Below, one piece after another: positions 1 through 8,441 of a stretch of 64,000 nucleotides of DNA. How positions within the stretch are numbered: position 1 is the first letter of the stretch; every line of letters begins with the position of its first letter. The translations under genes and the position numbers were made by a program. Source of the DNA: CAVWCQ01 sp963753545 (GTDB lineage: Bacteria > Chloroflexota > Anaerolineae > Aggregatilineales > Aggregatilineaceae). The stretch covers positions 1-64,000 of the forward strand of contig CAVWCQ010000004.1 of assembly GCA_963753545.1 (NCBI GenBank), given 5' to 3'. The notes beneath the pieces were generated by a model. The model ran no database searches. It was not told where the DNA came from and saw only the letters and a program-made list of their open reading frames with translations.

Positions 1-460
1 CGCAGTCCAAGACGCGGGCGCGGGCAGCGGCACTCCTCGAGCGGCCGCGAGGTTTTGGAGTGCGGCGAGGGAGTTTGGACGGAGTCGCCGCTTTGGGGTG
101 CGGCCGGCGGGCGCGGGTGCCCTGGGCTTTCCGATGGGCCCCCGAAAGCGGTGACTGCGCGGTGCTACGTCACCGCACTCCAAGACGCGGGCGCGAGCAT
201 CGCCACACCTGAACGGCCGCGAGGTTGTGGAGTGCGGCGACGGAGTTCGGACGGAGTCGCCGCTTTAGGGAGTCCCGGGCGGATCGGGTGCCGGATTCCT
301 TCCCCTGGCGTCCGCCGGAAAGCGGTGACTGCGCGGTGCTCCGTCACCGCAGTCCAAGACGCTGGCGCGTAAATCGGCACGTATCGAGTGGCCGCCAGGT
401 CGTGGAGTGCGGCGACGCAGTTCGGACGGAGTCGCCGCTTTGGGGTTTCGGCGCGGGTGC
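1..460. repeat. GC-rich 173-bp imperfect tandem repeat
   Basis: The unit that begins with the sequence CGCAGTCCAAGACGC recurs at about 1, 174 (as CGCACTCCAAGACGC) and 348, so the period is about 173 bp. Each unit carries two hairpin-forming inverted repeats: GCGGTGAC paired with GTCACCGC, and GCGGCGAC paired with GTCGCCGC. The third unit breaks off near 460, immediately before the start of the TPR gene, and the first is cut by the window edge. Open frames through this stretch exist only because stop codons are rare at this GC content; I do not consider them genes. Confidence 0.8.
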
Positions 461-474
461 GGGTGCGCCCCGAT

Positions 475-1353
475 ATGGACTGGCTGATTCGCCATCTGAA
501 GCCGCGCAGTTGGAAATGGGTATGGATGTCGGCGGCCCTGTTCGTCCTGCTGATCGGCGGGTCGCAGCGAATTATGCCTTGCGAAACACCATACGCGACG
601 CGCTCAGTTCAGGTGGCAATGGCGAGAATACCGGCACGAGCACGCCTCAGTCACCGTGCCAACACTCGACCCTCAAATCTTCGTGCGGCAGGACTTCTTC
701 TTTAACCAGGGCGACTATGCCCAGGCCATTGTCAACTTCAACCAGGCGTTGAGCATGAAAGCGGACGATCCGGCTGTGTTTTACCAGCGCGGGCTGGCCT
801 ACGAAGCACTGGGCGAGTGTGATGCCGCTGTAGCGGATTATTCCACCACGATCCAGCTTGCCGCGGATCACCAGGATGCCTATACGCGGCGGGGCGTGCT
901 CTATCTGAACTGTATCAACGATCTCGACCTCGCCCTGGCGGATTTTAACCGCCTGGTCGAACTGTATCCGGCAGCGTGTGGGGCTACTTTTACCGGGGGC
1001 AAATTTTTGCCCGCCAATCCAATTGGGATCAGGCCATAGCCGAATACACAACGGCGATCAATCTGAATAACACTCTGATCGAGCTGTACCTGGGCCGGGG
1101 TGATGCGTATCTCGCCAGGGGAACGGTTGATCTGGCCGAGGTTGATTACACGCAGGCAGTCACCCTGGACGAAACGCGGCCCGAAGCGCACCTCGGATTA
1201 GGGCGCGTGTACGACGCGACCAGCCAGCCGGATAAGGCCCTCGAACAGTACCGCCGCTACGTAGAACTCGCTGCCGGTACTGCCAATCCGGCGGTGATCG
1301 CCCGCATCCAGGAACTGGAAGCGGCGCAGCCACAGCCAACACCCGCACAGTAG
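475..1353 (+). CDS. TPR-repeat protein with N-terminal membrane anchor (frameshifted)
   Basis: The inferred ATG at 475 opens MDWLIRHLKP followed by a hydrophobic segment (WMSAALFVLLIGG), a signal anchor. The frame breaks between about 560 and 680 and again near 975. The downstream pieces contain at least four tetratricopeptide repeats, recognisable from phrases such as DYAQAIVNFNQAL, AVFYQRGLAYEALGE, SNWDQAIAEYTTAI and PDKALEQYRRYVEL. Such proteins are protein-interaction scaffolds, here facing the outside of the membrane or anchored to it. The gene ends in an Ala/Pro/Gln-rich tail and is followed by a good terminator. The breaks are probably sequence errors; the exact N-terminus is uncertain because it abuts the tandem repeat. 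Confidence 0.6.
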
Positions 1354-1406
1354 ATGGCTGTAGAAGTGGGGTTGTTTGCGATACAATAGACGATCCATAA
1401 ATAGTC

Positions 1407-1437
1407 AGCGCCGCCGTGTTGATGGGTGGCGCTTTTT
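1407..1437 (+). terminator. Rho-independent terminator after the TPR gene
   Basis: AGCGCCGCC (1407-1415) pairs with GGTGGCGCT (1425-1433), one G-T wobble in nine pairs, and is followed by a run of T. Confidence 0.75.
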
Positions 1438-1656
1438 AAGCCACTAGAGCGTGTTATGCACTTTTTAGTGTCGTTCCCCCCTTCCCCCCCGCGTGTGTCA
1501 GCAAGCCAAGCTGTGGGGGAAGGGAAGCTCAGCCGCTTTTGCTGAGCCGGGATGAGGGCCTGCCCGCGAACCACAACGCTTATTTTTCAGCGTATCTTTA
1601 TGGGACAGCTCGAAAAGTTCATAACAGCCATTAGAATTACGGAAAGGCAAATAATT
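1438..1656. other. Intergenic stretch with a repeat-like segment
   Basis: No gene is visible. The segment around 1500-1555 ends with GCTGAGCCGGGATGAGG, nearly the same as the text at about 23001-23018 upstream of the RNase D-like gene, so it is probably another dispersed intergenic repeat. A GGAAAGG ribosome-binding site at 1640-1647 precedes the GTG start of the next gene. Confidence 0.4.
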
Positions 1657-3374
1657 GTGACTTCTTCCTCTCAATCCGGCCCACTGCTGTTGGGGCACGC
1701 ACCTCTGACTATTGCCGATGTGGTCCGTGTCGCCCGCCATAACCGGCGCGTCCAGCCGATGCCCATGTCGCCCGGCCCGGCACGGAACTCGCCGCCCGGT
1801 TGGAGCGCGTCGAACGCAGCGCGGCGTGGGTCCGGCACATGATGGACGAGATCGAGACCTCTGAGTCGCCGCGCGTGATTTACGGCGTCAATACAGGCTT
1901 TGGCGACAATGCCGGGCGCGCGATCTTCCGCAAAAAATCCGAAGCGGCTCTGCTCAGCCGCAAACTGCTGCTCAGTCATGCCGTGGGCGTCGGCGATTAT
2001 CTGCCGCTCGATGTCGTGCGCGCCACGATGCTGATCCGCGCGCACACGCTGGCGCAGGGTTACAGCGGCGTGCGGCGCGAGGTGATCAATACGCTGGTCG
2101 AAATGCTGAATCGAAGGGGTGCTTCCCGCCATGCCTGCCCAGGGATCGCTCGGCGCATCCGGGGATCTGGCCCCGCTGTCGCATCTGGCGCTGGTGCTTA
2201 GCGCGCCGGTGCCCGACGAACAGCCGCATCCCGGCGCAAGCGGAAGGCGTATTACAACGGTGAACTGATGGACGGCGCGGCGGCGATGGATGCGGCGGGT
2301 ATCCCGCGTATTGTGCTTGGGCGCAAAGGAAGGGGTTGCGCTGATCAACGGCACGGCGGTAAGCGCAGCAATCGGCGCTGCTGGCATGGCACGACGCGAC
2401 CCGGCTGCTGGCCAACGCGGAATTGTCCCTGGCGCTTTCGTTGGAAGCGCTGCGCGGTTTCCGCGATGCGTTTCTGCCCCATCTGCACGCGGTGCGCGGG
2501 CATGACGGGTCAGGCGCGGGTGGCATCATTCGTCTATAAACTGCTCGGGGCAGCACCCTGGTGCGCGGCGATGTCAACGTCGACACTCGATCCGCCAGAC
2601 GGCCCGCCGCAGGACCCTTACAGTCTGCGCGCCGCCCCGGTCGTGATGGGCGCGGTACTGGATACGCTCGATTATATGCGCGATGTGCTGACGCGCGAGA
2701 TCAACGCGCGACGGATAACCCGCTGATCTTCATGGACGACGAAGGCCCGGCCAGTCTGCCGCGCGAAATCAAGGCCGTGTCAGGCGGGAATTTTCACGGC
2801 GCGCCCGTTGGTTATGTGATGGACTTCCTGAAAATCGCCCTGGCAGACCTTGCCAGCCTGACCGAGCGGCGTATCTTCCTGCTGACCGATGCCCGACTCA
2901 ATCGAGGTTTGCCGCCGTTCCTGGTGATCGATCCACCCGGTGAGGAGGGTCTGAATAACGGCCTGATGATCGCGCAGTATACGGCGGCGTCGCTGGTCAG
3001 TGAGAACAAGATGCTGGCGCATCCTGCCAGCGTGGACAGCATCCCCAGCAGCGCCAACCGCGAGGATCATGTCAGCATGAGCACCATCGCCGCCCGCACT
3101 GCCGCGCAAATCGTAGCCAATACGCAGGCGGTTGTGGGGATAGAACTGCTGTGCGCCTATCAGGCGCTCGAACTGCGGCTGCAAATGGAACCCGACCGCG
3201 CGGCTGGGACGGGGTACGCAGACGATCCTGGATTTTCTGCGCACAGTGGAAATCGAGCCGGGCTATACGCTGGCTCCGCTAACTCATGATGTGGCGCTGC
3301 GCCCGTACATTGACCGCATGATCGAAATTGTGCGCAGCGGGCAACTGTTGGATGCCATGCACGCGGCGATGTAG
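1657..3374 (+). pseudogene. hutH: Histidine ammonia-lyase family (MIO aromatic ammonia-lyase), multiply frameshifted
   Basis: Pieces in all three frames together make a complete aromatic amino acid lyase. The start is GTG 1657 behind GGAAAGG. Visible motifs in order are IYGVNTGFGDNA; the cofactor-forming Ala-Ser-Gly (codons 2155-2163, in GSLGASGDLAPLSH), which cyclises to the methylidene-imidazolone electrophile; NPLIF; and SIPSSANREDHVSMS near the C-terminus. The last two resemble histidine ammonia-lyase more than plant PAL. The enzyme would deaminate histidine to urocanate. At least six frame changes are needed, so it is either a pseudogene or a badly sequenced gene; because all active-site motifs remain intact I favour the latter. 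No other hut gene is adjacent. Confidence 0.8.
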
Positions 3375-3502
3375 CCCTTGTTCCGTCTGAGCAGTGGAGA
3401 GAAGGTCATATTTTTTCGCATTATCCCCGCTCTCCGCAGAGAATAGCGTGATGCGCTTCACATCACCCTAGAATAAATTCTAGGGCTAGGAGAAAGGCCT
3501 GG
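3375..3502. other. Intergenic region with a perfect palindrome
   Basis: The arms CCCTAGAAT (3466-3474) and ATTCTAGGG (3477-3485) are perfectly complementary around an AA loop. A matching structure, CCCAGGTT-AA-AACCTGGG, lies at 3649-3666 between the two copies of the 114-bp repeat. No coding signal is visible. Confidence 0.5.
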
Positions 3503-3616
3503 AAGCCCGCTGAAGGGGCTGCAAAGAGTCCACTTCAGTGGACTTTTTCCTTCATAGCCTACGGGTTTTAACCCTAGGCGACGCGGCAGCAAACGTCTAT
3601 TTTCATGATGTTGCTT
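3503..3616 (+). repeat. 114-bp direct repeat, copy 1
   Basis: Begins AAGCCCGCTGAAGGGGCTGC and ends TTTCATGATGTTGCTT. It matches copy 2 (3685-3798) apart from one inserted and one deleted base and one nearby substitution. It contains a terminator-like hairpin: AGTCCACT (3527-3534) with AGTGGACT (3537-3544), then TTTT, and a GGGTTTTAACCC palindrome. Confidence 0.85.
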
Positions 3617-3684
3617 GGCGAAAAATAGTTGCTGTGCGATTTTTACGTCCCAGGTTAAAACCTGGGCCTAGCTGAGAAGCTTGT

Positions 3685-3798
3685 AAGCCCGCTGAAGGGG
3701 CTGCAAAGAGTCCACTTCAGTGGACTTTTTCCTTCAATAGCCTACGGGTTTTAACCCTAGGCGACGCGGCGGAAACGTCTATTTTCATGATGTTGCTT
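3685..3798 (+). repeat. 114-bp direct repeat, copy 2
   Basis: Second copy of the 3503-3616 element, offset by 182 bp. The hairpin with T-run is at 3709-3730. Its right end reaches into the leader of the dehydrogenase gene and supplies a spurious upstream ATG at 3787, which is one reason to prefer the TTG start at 3841 for that gene. Confidence 0.85.
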
Positions 3799-3840
3799 TG
3801 CGGTGGGATCTTTTTGCTCTTATGTCGGAGGGAACCACCA

Positions 3841-4689
3841 TTGAAAGCAGGATTTATCGGGTTGGGCGTGCTGGGCAAAACGATGACCCGGCACTTGATC
3901 GAACAGGGTGTGGAACTCGTCGTCTGGAACCGCACCGCCGAAAAAGCAGCGGATTTAGGCGTCCCGGTGGCGCAGAGTCCCGCCGAGGTGATGGCGCAGG
4001 TTCCGGTTGTCGTCCTGAATTTGCGCGACAGCGGCGCGGTGGAAGAAGTGCTGGGCGGTCTGCTGGCGGGTGACTGCGCGGGCAAGATCATAATCGACAC
4101 GACAACCAACCATTTCGAGCCTGTGGTTCGCTTCGAGGCATGGGCGCGCGAACACGGCGCGGCGTATCTGGAAGCGCCTGTCCTGGGCAGCGTGATCCCG
4201 GCCTCGAAGGGCGCGCTGACCGTACTGGTGAGCGGCGATCAGGCGACTTTTGAGACGGCGCGGCCCCTGTTGGACCAGATCGGCAGCACGATTTTTTATA
4301 TGGGGACAGAGATGGGCCGGGCGACCAAAATGAAGCTGATCAACAATTTGGTGCTTGGCTCGTTCATGGCGGCCCTGGCGGAAGCGGTCACCTTTGGCGA
4401 AGCGGCGGGTCTGGATAAAAAACAGGTGCTCGATATTCTGGCAGCGGGCGCGGGCAATTCCGGCGTGTTGAATGCCAAGCGGCAAAAGCTGCTCGATGAG
4501 GATTTCGCGCCACATTTCGCCGTCGAACTGATCTACAAAGATATGCACTATTTGCAGGATCTGGCGCGGAACCTGGAACGGCCTCTCTTCACAGGCAGCG
4601 CGGCCAAGGAACTGTTTGGGCTGGCGATGCTCGATGGCCTGGGTAAAGAGGATTTGTCGGCGGTGTACGCAGCGCTGAAGGGAAAATAG
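3841..4689 (+). CDS. 3-hydroxyisobutyrate dehydrogenase-like beta-hydroxyacid dehydrogenase
   Basis: A protein of 282 residues from TTG 3841, chosen because GGAGGG at 3827-3832 sits 8 nt upstream; the in-frame ATG at 3787 lies inside a dispersed repeat. The N-terminal Rossmann motif GFIGLGVLGKTM binds NAD(P). The family substrate-loop region appears as EAPVLGSVIPASKG, and the catalytic-lysine helix as MKLINN, with the conserved Lys in KLINN. The protein should oxidise a 3-hydroxy acid such as 3-hydroxyisobutyrate, tartronate semialdehyde (reverse direction) or a relative; the exact substrate cannot be read. The acetyltransferase starts 5 bp after its stop, so the two are probably cotranscribed. 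Confidence 0.85.
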   Translation: MKAGFIGLGVLGKTMTRHLIEQGVELVVWNRTAEKAADLGVPVAQSPAEVMAQVPVVVLNLRDSGAVEEVLGGLLAGDCAGKIIIDTTTNHFEPVVRFEAWAREHGAAYLEAPVLGSVIPASKGALTVLVSGDQATFETARPLLDQIGSTIFYMGTEMGRATKMKLINNLVLGSFMAALAEAVTFGEAAGLDKKQVLDILAAGAGNSGVLNAKRQKLLDEDFAPHFAVELIYKDMHYLQDLARNLERPLFTGSAAKELFGLAMLDGLGKEDLSAVYAALKGK

Positions 4690-4694
4690 AGAGA

Positions 4695-5273
4695 GTGCCT
4701 GGGATTGTTAATCCACTTTTGTTGGACTTCCCTGACCAGATCGAGACGGAGCGGCTGATCGTCCGCGCGCCGCGTCCCGGCGACGGGGCGCAGGCTCACA
4801 TCGCGATTGCTGAATCCCTGGAAGAACTGCGGCCCTGGATGCCCTGGGCACAGGTCGCCCCAACCCAGGACCAATCGGAGGCGGTCTATCGCACCGCGAT
4901 CAGCGAGTGGCATGCGCGGACAAACCTGATGATGGTCATCATCCGCAAGGGTGACGGGCTGTTTGTGGGTGGCACGGGCCTGCACCGCATCGATTGGACC
5001 GTGCCCCGCTTCGAAATCGGCTATTGGGTGCGTACCAGCCAGCAGGGCCAGGGCTACATCACGGAAGCAGTCAACGGCCTCACCGATTTTGCGCTGCATA
5101 TCCTGGGCGCGAAGCGGATCGAAATTCGCTGCGACGCCCGCAACACGCGCAGCGCCGCTGTTGCCCAGCGGGCCGGATATACGTTGGAAGCACGCTTGCA
5201 CCATGACTCGCGCGGGATAGACGGCTCGCTGCGTGATACGCTCATCTTCGTGAAATTTCCGGCAGAGGGGTAA
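4695..5273 (+). CDS. GNAT acetyltransferase, RimJ/RimL type
   Basis: 192 residues starting at GTG 4695, five bases after the dehydrogenase stop. The opening IETERLIVRAPRPGDG is the typical beginning of RimJ/RimL-type N-acetyltransferases. The acetyl-CoA binding loop is seen as RTSQQGQGYITEAV (Q/R-x-x-G-x-G/A) around residues 113-126, and AKRIEIRCDARNTRSAAVAQ is the family's fifth-strand and helix region. Members acetylate protein N-termini or small amines; substrate unknown. No strong ribosome-binding site precedes it, consistent with translational coupling. Confidence 0.85.
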   Translation: MPGIVNPLLLDFPDQIETERLIVRAPRPGDGAQAHIAIAESLEELRPWMPWAQVAPTQDQSEAVYRTAISEWHARTNLMMVIIRKGDGLFVGGTGLHRIDWTVPRFEIGYWVRTSQQGQGYITEAVNGLTDFALHILGAKRIEIRCDARNTRSAAVAQRAGYTLEARLHHDSRGIDGSLRDTLIFVKFPAEG

Positions 5274-5278
5274 ACCGG

Positions 5279-5677
5279 TCAGCCGTCGAATGAAGCGCGA
5301 TTGGCCTGCAAGTGGTAATCCAGGATGGATATCGCGTCGTCAGTCGTCTGGCGAAAGGAAATATCGGATCTGCCGCGCACAAGTCCCAGGCTGATCCAGA
5401 GCGCGCGCAGATAGGGATTGGCCCCTACCACACAGATCGCACAGAACCGATCATCACGCACGATACGCATGTGCTGAAGCTGCGGGAACAGGTTGGCGGC
5501 AATGGTATCGATAGCCGAGAGATCGACGATGACGCCAAGACACTCCCCTTCGGAGGGGGTTGTGAAAACGGATTCTTCGACAGAAGCCAGTCGATCCAGA
5601 TCGTCGGGAGTAATCGCGCCGCTGAAACGGTAGCAGAGATAGGGACTGGCGGCAGTTCTTTCGATCCGAATAGGCAC
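5279..5677 (-). CDS. STAS-like domain protein
   Basis: 132 residues on the minus strand, convergent with the acetyltransferase. A hydrophobic core strand, GVIVDLSAIDTI, is followed by a helix and a second strand (FCAICVVGANPYLRALWISLGL), giving the alternating beta-alpha layout of STAS or SpoIIAA-like proteins. No phosphorylatable Ser of the anti-anti-sigma type can be assigned with certainty. Its promoter must lie in the region shared with the divergent hisS leader. Function unknown; a small regulatory or binding protein is the best guess. Confidence 0.5.
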   Translation of the reverse strand: MPIRIERTAASPYLCYRFSGAITPDDLDRLASVEESVFTTPSEGECLGVIVDLSAIDTIAANLFPQLQHMRIVRDDRFCAICVVGANPYLRALWISLGLVRGRSDISFRQTTDDAISILDYHLQANRASFDG

Positions 5678-5818
5678 AGCGGCTCAAACCTTCTTCTGAG
5701 TGACAGACACATTTGTTCAGATTTTAGGGACGCCGTATATGAACTTGCAAATAACTTATAAAGAATTGGCTCTATAGTCCCATGATCAACTTCCTCTTGT
5801 GACCGCCGGACAGATACC

Positions 5819-5847
5819 TTTACAACTCCCCTGAATCTGTTTATACT
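5819..5847 (+). promoter_or_regulatory. Sigma-70 type promoter for the hisS leader
   Basis: TTTACA (5819-5824) and TATACT (5842-5847) are separated by exactly 17 bp. Transcription would start near 5854, just upstream of the ribosome-binding site of the leader peptide. Confidence 0.65.
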
Positions 5848-5876
5848 GATTACAACTTTGAGGAGTAAATTGAGTC

Positions 5877-5912
5877 ATGTTAGGCCGTCATCATCTGACC
5901 CAGTCTGAATAG
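5877..5912 (+). CDS. Putative His-codon leader peptide upstream of hisS
   Basis: An 11-codon frame reads MLGRHHLTQSE and stops with TAG. AGGAG at 5861-5865 is 11 nt before the ATG. Two tandem CAT histidine codons lie at 5889-5894, about 47 nt before a strong terminator hairpin and about 260 nt before hisS. This is the layout of a transcription attenuator, in which a ribosome stalled for lack of charged tRNA-His changes leader folding. The sequence shows the frame, the site and the hairpin; the regulatory role is inference. Two His codons is few compared with the enterobacterial his leader. Confidence 0.5.
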   Translation: MLGRHHLTQSE

Positions 5913-5940
5913 CGGGCGATCAGCGACCACCGATAACAAA

Positions 5941-5970
5941 GCGTGGGACGTTTGTCGCCACGCTTTTTTT
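5941..5970 (+). terminator. Attenuator-type terminator between leader peptide and hisS
   Basis: GCGTGG-GAC (5941-5949) pairs with GTC-g-CCACGC (5954-5963) around a GTTT loop, with a single bulged G, then seven T. Upstream leader segments GGCGA (near 5915) and GCGAC (near 5923) are complementary to parts of its 3' arm and could compete, but these pairings are only five bases long. Confidence 0.75.
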
Positions 5971-6002
5971 GTGCCTGTTTCCGGCGTGAGGAGAAATCAG
6001 CG

Positions 6003-6110
6003 ATGTGTGTTCTGATCAGTTGCCAGGGTAATAATCTTTTCGAGGCAAGCTGGCTCCCCTTTGTTCATGCGAGAGCGACCACCGCCGTGCAGCCCTCACA
6101 CCGCGCGTGA
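6003..6110 (+). CDS. Possible second upstream ORF before hisS
   Basis: A 35-codon frame beginning MCVLISCQGNN is preceded by GAGGAG at 5988-5993 with 9-nt spacing, so it looks translatable. It has no His run and resembles no family I know. It may be a leader peptide, or chance. A short inverted repeat (CGAGT / ACTCG) follows just downstream. Confidence 0.25.
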   Translation: MCVLISCQGNNLFEASWLPFVHARATTAVQPSHRA

Positions 6111-6175
6111 CGAGTGCGCGGCGTACTCGTTTGCTATTCAAGTCAGGCCTAATTACCAAAAGGAAGTGAGTGAAT

Positions 6176-7514
6176 ATGCCTAAAATTGAAGCCCGCCTGC
6201 CGAAGGGCATGCGCGATTTTCTGCCGGAAGAGGTCATCAAGCGCCAGTACGTGTTCGGCGTGATCACCGACGTCTTCAAAACCTTCGGCTTCGAACCGAT
6301 TGAAACCCCCGTCCTCGAAATGGAAGAGACGCTGATGGGCAAATACGGCGAGGAAGCCGAAAAGCTGATCTTCAAGGCCCAGCACCCCGGCGGCAAGGAA
6401 GAACTCGCCCTGCGCTATGACCTGACCGTGCCGCTCAGCCGCTATGTGTCGATGCACGAAAATGATCTGACGGTGCCCTTCCGCCGCTATCATATCGCCC
6501 CGGTGTGGCGCGCCGAGCGTCCGCAGAAGGGCCGCTACCGCGAGTTTTACCAGTGTGACGCGGACATCGTGGGCGTGGCCGATATGTCCGCCGATGCGGA
6601 GATCGTCAGTCTGGTGACAACGGCTCTGCGGCGGCTGGGCTTTGCGGATTTCAACGTGAAGATCAACAACCGCAAGATCCTGACCGGGCATCGGAATCTA
6701 CGCGGGCGTGCCGGATGCCCAGTTAGGCGATCTGTACCGCAGCATCGACAAGCTGGACAAAATTGGGTTGGATGGCGTCGCGAAAGAAATGCGCGAGAGC
6801 GGCATCGAAGAAGCCGTGATCAGCCGGATGATGGGCCTGTTGGAACGGCGCGGCGCAGGGAATCTGGAGTCGCTGGGCCACCTGCGCGAACAGCTGGACG
6901 GCATCGCCCCGGCGCAGGAAGGCGCAACGCGAACTTGAAGAGATGGTCGGGTACATGGACGCGATGGGCGTGCCCTTTGAGCAACATCGAGATCGACTTC
7001 GCGATGGTGCGCGGGCTGAGCTACTACACCGGGCCGATCTTCGAGACGAATCATCACCAAGCCGGATAACCTGGGCAGTGTGACGGGCGGCGGGCGCTAC
7101 GATGATCTGGTGGGCCTGTTCCGCAAGGAAAGCCTGCCCACAACCGGCTCCAGCCTGGGCATCGAGCGCATCATCGACCTGATGGATATGCTCGATCTCT
7201 ACCCGCCGGACCTGACCGGAACGGTAGTGCAGATGCTGGTCACGGTCTTTGGCCCTGAAACGCAGGCCGAGTCGATGCGGCTGGCAAGCGAGCTGCGCGT
7301 TGCGGGCATCCGCACCGAAGTGATTTTGCAGAGCAAGCGGCAGCTTGGCAAGCAGGTCCAATACGCGGATCGCAAAGGCGTGCGCGTCGTGGCCTTCCTG
7401 GGCGCGGACGAGATCGCAAAAGGCGTCGTCAAGTTCAAGCGGCTGAGCGATGGCACTGAAACCGTCGCACCGCGCGCAGGCGCAGCACAAGCAGTCAGAC
7501 AGCTTCTCGCTTAA
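6176..7514 (+). CDS. hisS: Histidyl-tRNA synthetase (frameshifted sequence)
   Basis: Class II synthetase that charges tRNA-His. The ATG at 6176 follows AAGGAAG. Motif 1 region: LPKGMRDFLPEE; motif 2: VPFRRYHIAPVWRAERPQKGRYREFYQCDAD; the histidine-specific motif: MVRGLSYYTGPIFE; motif 3 region: GGGRYDDLV and SSLGIERI; the C-terminal anticodon-binding domain runs from about VQMLVTVFGPET to the end. The frame breaks near 6685, 6930, 6980 and 7050. Because the enzyme is essential and the first break is repaired by removing one G from GGG in ACCGGGCATCGG, these are almost certainly sequence errors. It follows the leader peptide and terminator described above. Confidence 0.9.
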
Positions 7515-7599
7515 TCCCGTAGCCGTTTTTAGCAGAGAGGGGCAGAAATCTGTTCCTCTTTTTGATCCTGTTCCTTTCAGCCAGGAATTTTAATTAAAA

Positions 7600-7620
7600 A
7601 TCAATTAAGTTTTAATTGAT
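7600..7620. promoter_or_regulatory. AT-rich palindrome upstream of the V4R-like gene
   Basis: ATCAATTAA (7600-7608) is the exact reverse complement of TTAATTGAT (7612-7620). It lies in an AT-rich spacer between hisS and the next gene and could be an operator or weak terminator. Confidence 0.35.
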
Positions 7621-7665
7621 AATTGAGAAAGAGTGGGTATGATAATGCGCTATTAGCAAGATCTT

Positions 7666-8241
7666 ATGACTGTCGTTCGAGGCTTAATGAGAAAATACAT
7701 TTCTGACCCAAACGTTTTACTAGCTGGATCCGCTTTCCTGTCTATATTGGTGGCAAGCAAACTGGAAGAATTTAAGGGCGATTTTTATGCTACACTGGCT
7801 GAATATGGTGTGACTGAAATCAACCCCGATGGCTGGTATCCACGCCAGATGTACCTCGATTTTTTCAAACAGATCGCCAGCCGGAAAAGCAATGTTTTGG
7901 CAAATATGATTTCAGCGGGCATTAAGGTTATCGACACCGTCCAGCTCCCGTCCGATCTCAACCTGGATAGCATGAAAGACATATTTGAGCTTCTCAACAA
8001 GATTTACCAGTTGAACCAGCGAAATCTCCCTCCAGAGGATACGGGTTATGAAATTAAACAGGTGACGGCTCATCACATCCGTATTATCGACCATACCCCC
8101 TACCCGCATGACGTCCTTTATGGCTACCTCTATGGCTTGATTCATCGCTTCTGCCCGCCCACTACCGCCCTCGAACGAACCTTCCTCAACCTGTCCAATC
8201 CCGACTATGATGGGGCAGTCTACGATATCACCTGGGAATAG
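7666..8241 (+). CDS. V4R/heme-NO-binding-fold-like protein, function unknown
   Basis: 191 residues starting at ATG 7666. I do not recognise a named family. The opening VVRGLMRKYISDPN, the central helical part, and the C-terminal pattern HHIRIIDHTPYPHDVLYGYLYGL...YDGAVYDITWE resemble the alpha/beta sensor fold shared by V4R, heme-NO-binding and DUF2378-type proteins, in which a C-terminal helix is followed by two strands ending in an aromatic residue. A second protein of similar build lies at 35672-36193 (EFDYGLMHNLAHRL...CTYHISW). Likely a small-molecule or redox sensor module without an output domain; this is inference from pattern only. Confidence 0.45.
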   Translation: MTVVRGLMRKYISDPNVLLAGSAFLSILVASKLEEFKGDFYATLAEYGVTEINPDGWYPRQMYLDFFKQIASRKSNVLANMISAGIKVIDTVQLPSDLNLDSMKDIFELLNKIYQLNQRNLPPEDTGYEIKQVTAHHIRIIDHTPYPHDVLYGYLYGLIHRFCPPTTALERTFLNLSNPDYDGAVYDITWE

Positions 8242-8410
8242 ATAAAACATTCTCAATCCTTAAACAACTTCAGCTTCATATTGAAAATCTTCAACATGCC
8301 TATTGAAATATTTGATAGGTTGTTGTAATATGTTGGAGGAGCATAGCGAACTATTCCCTTTTTACCAACCTATTTTTGTTGCCATAGACAATCCCGGCAA
8401 GATTTGCTAC

Positions 8411-8439
8411 TTGCACAGACGTTCGTATCGTGCTACAAT
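8411..8439 (+). promoter_or_regulatory. Sigma-70 type promoter of the MFS gene
   Basis: TTGCAC (8411-8416) and TACAAT (8434-8439) are 17 bp apart. The predicted start near 8446 falls inside the palindrome that follows. Confidence 0.65.
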
Positions 8440-8441
8440 TG

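Noticed and set aside
55..752. Arg/Pro-rich open frames through the left tandem repeat.
   Set aside because: Several frames on both strands are open at once because of very high GC; none has a start site or domain.
5780..5800. ATGATCAACTTCC near 5783 as a fourth copy of the composite element's right block.
   Set aside because: Only TGATCAACTTC is shared, with no GGCGGATCGCC next to it and no left block.
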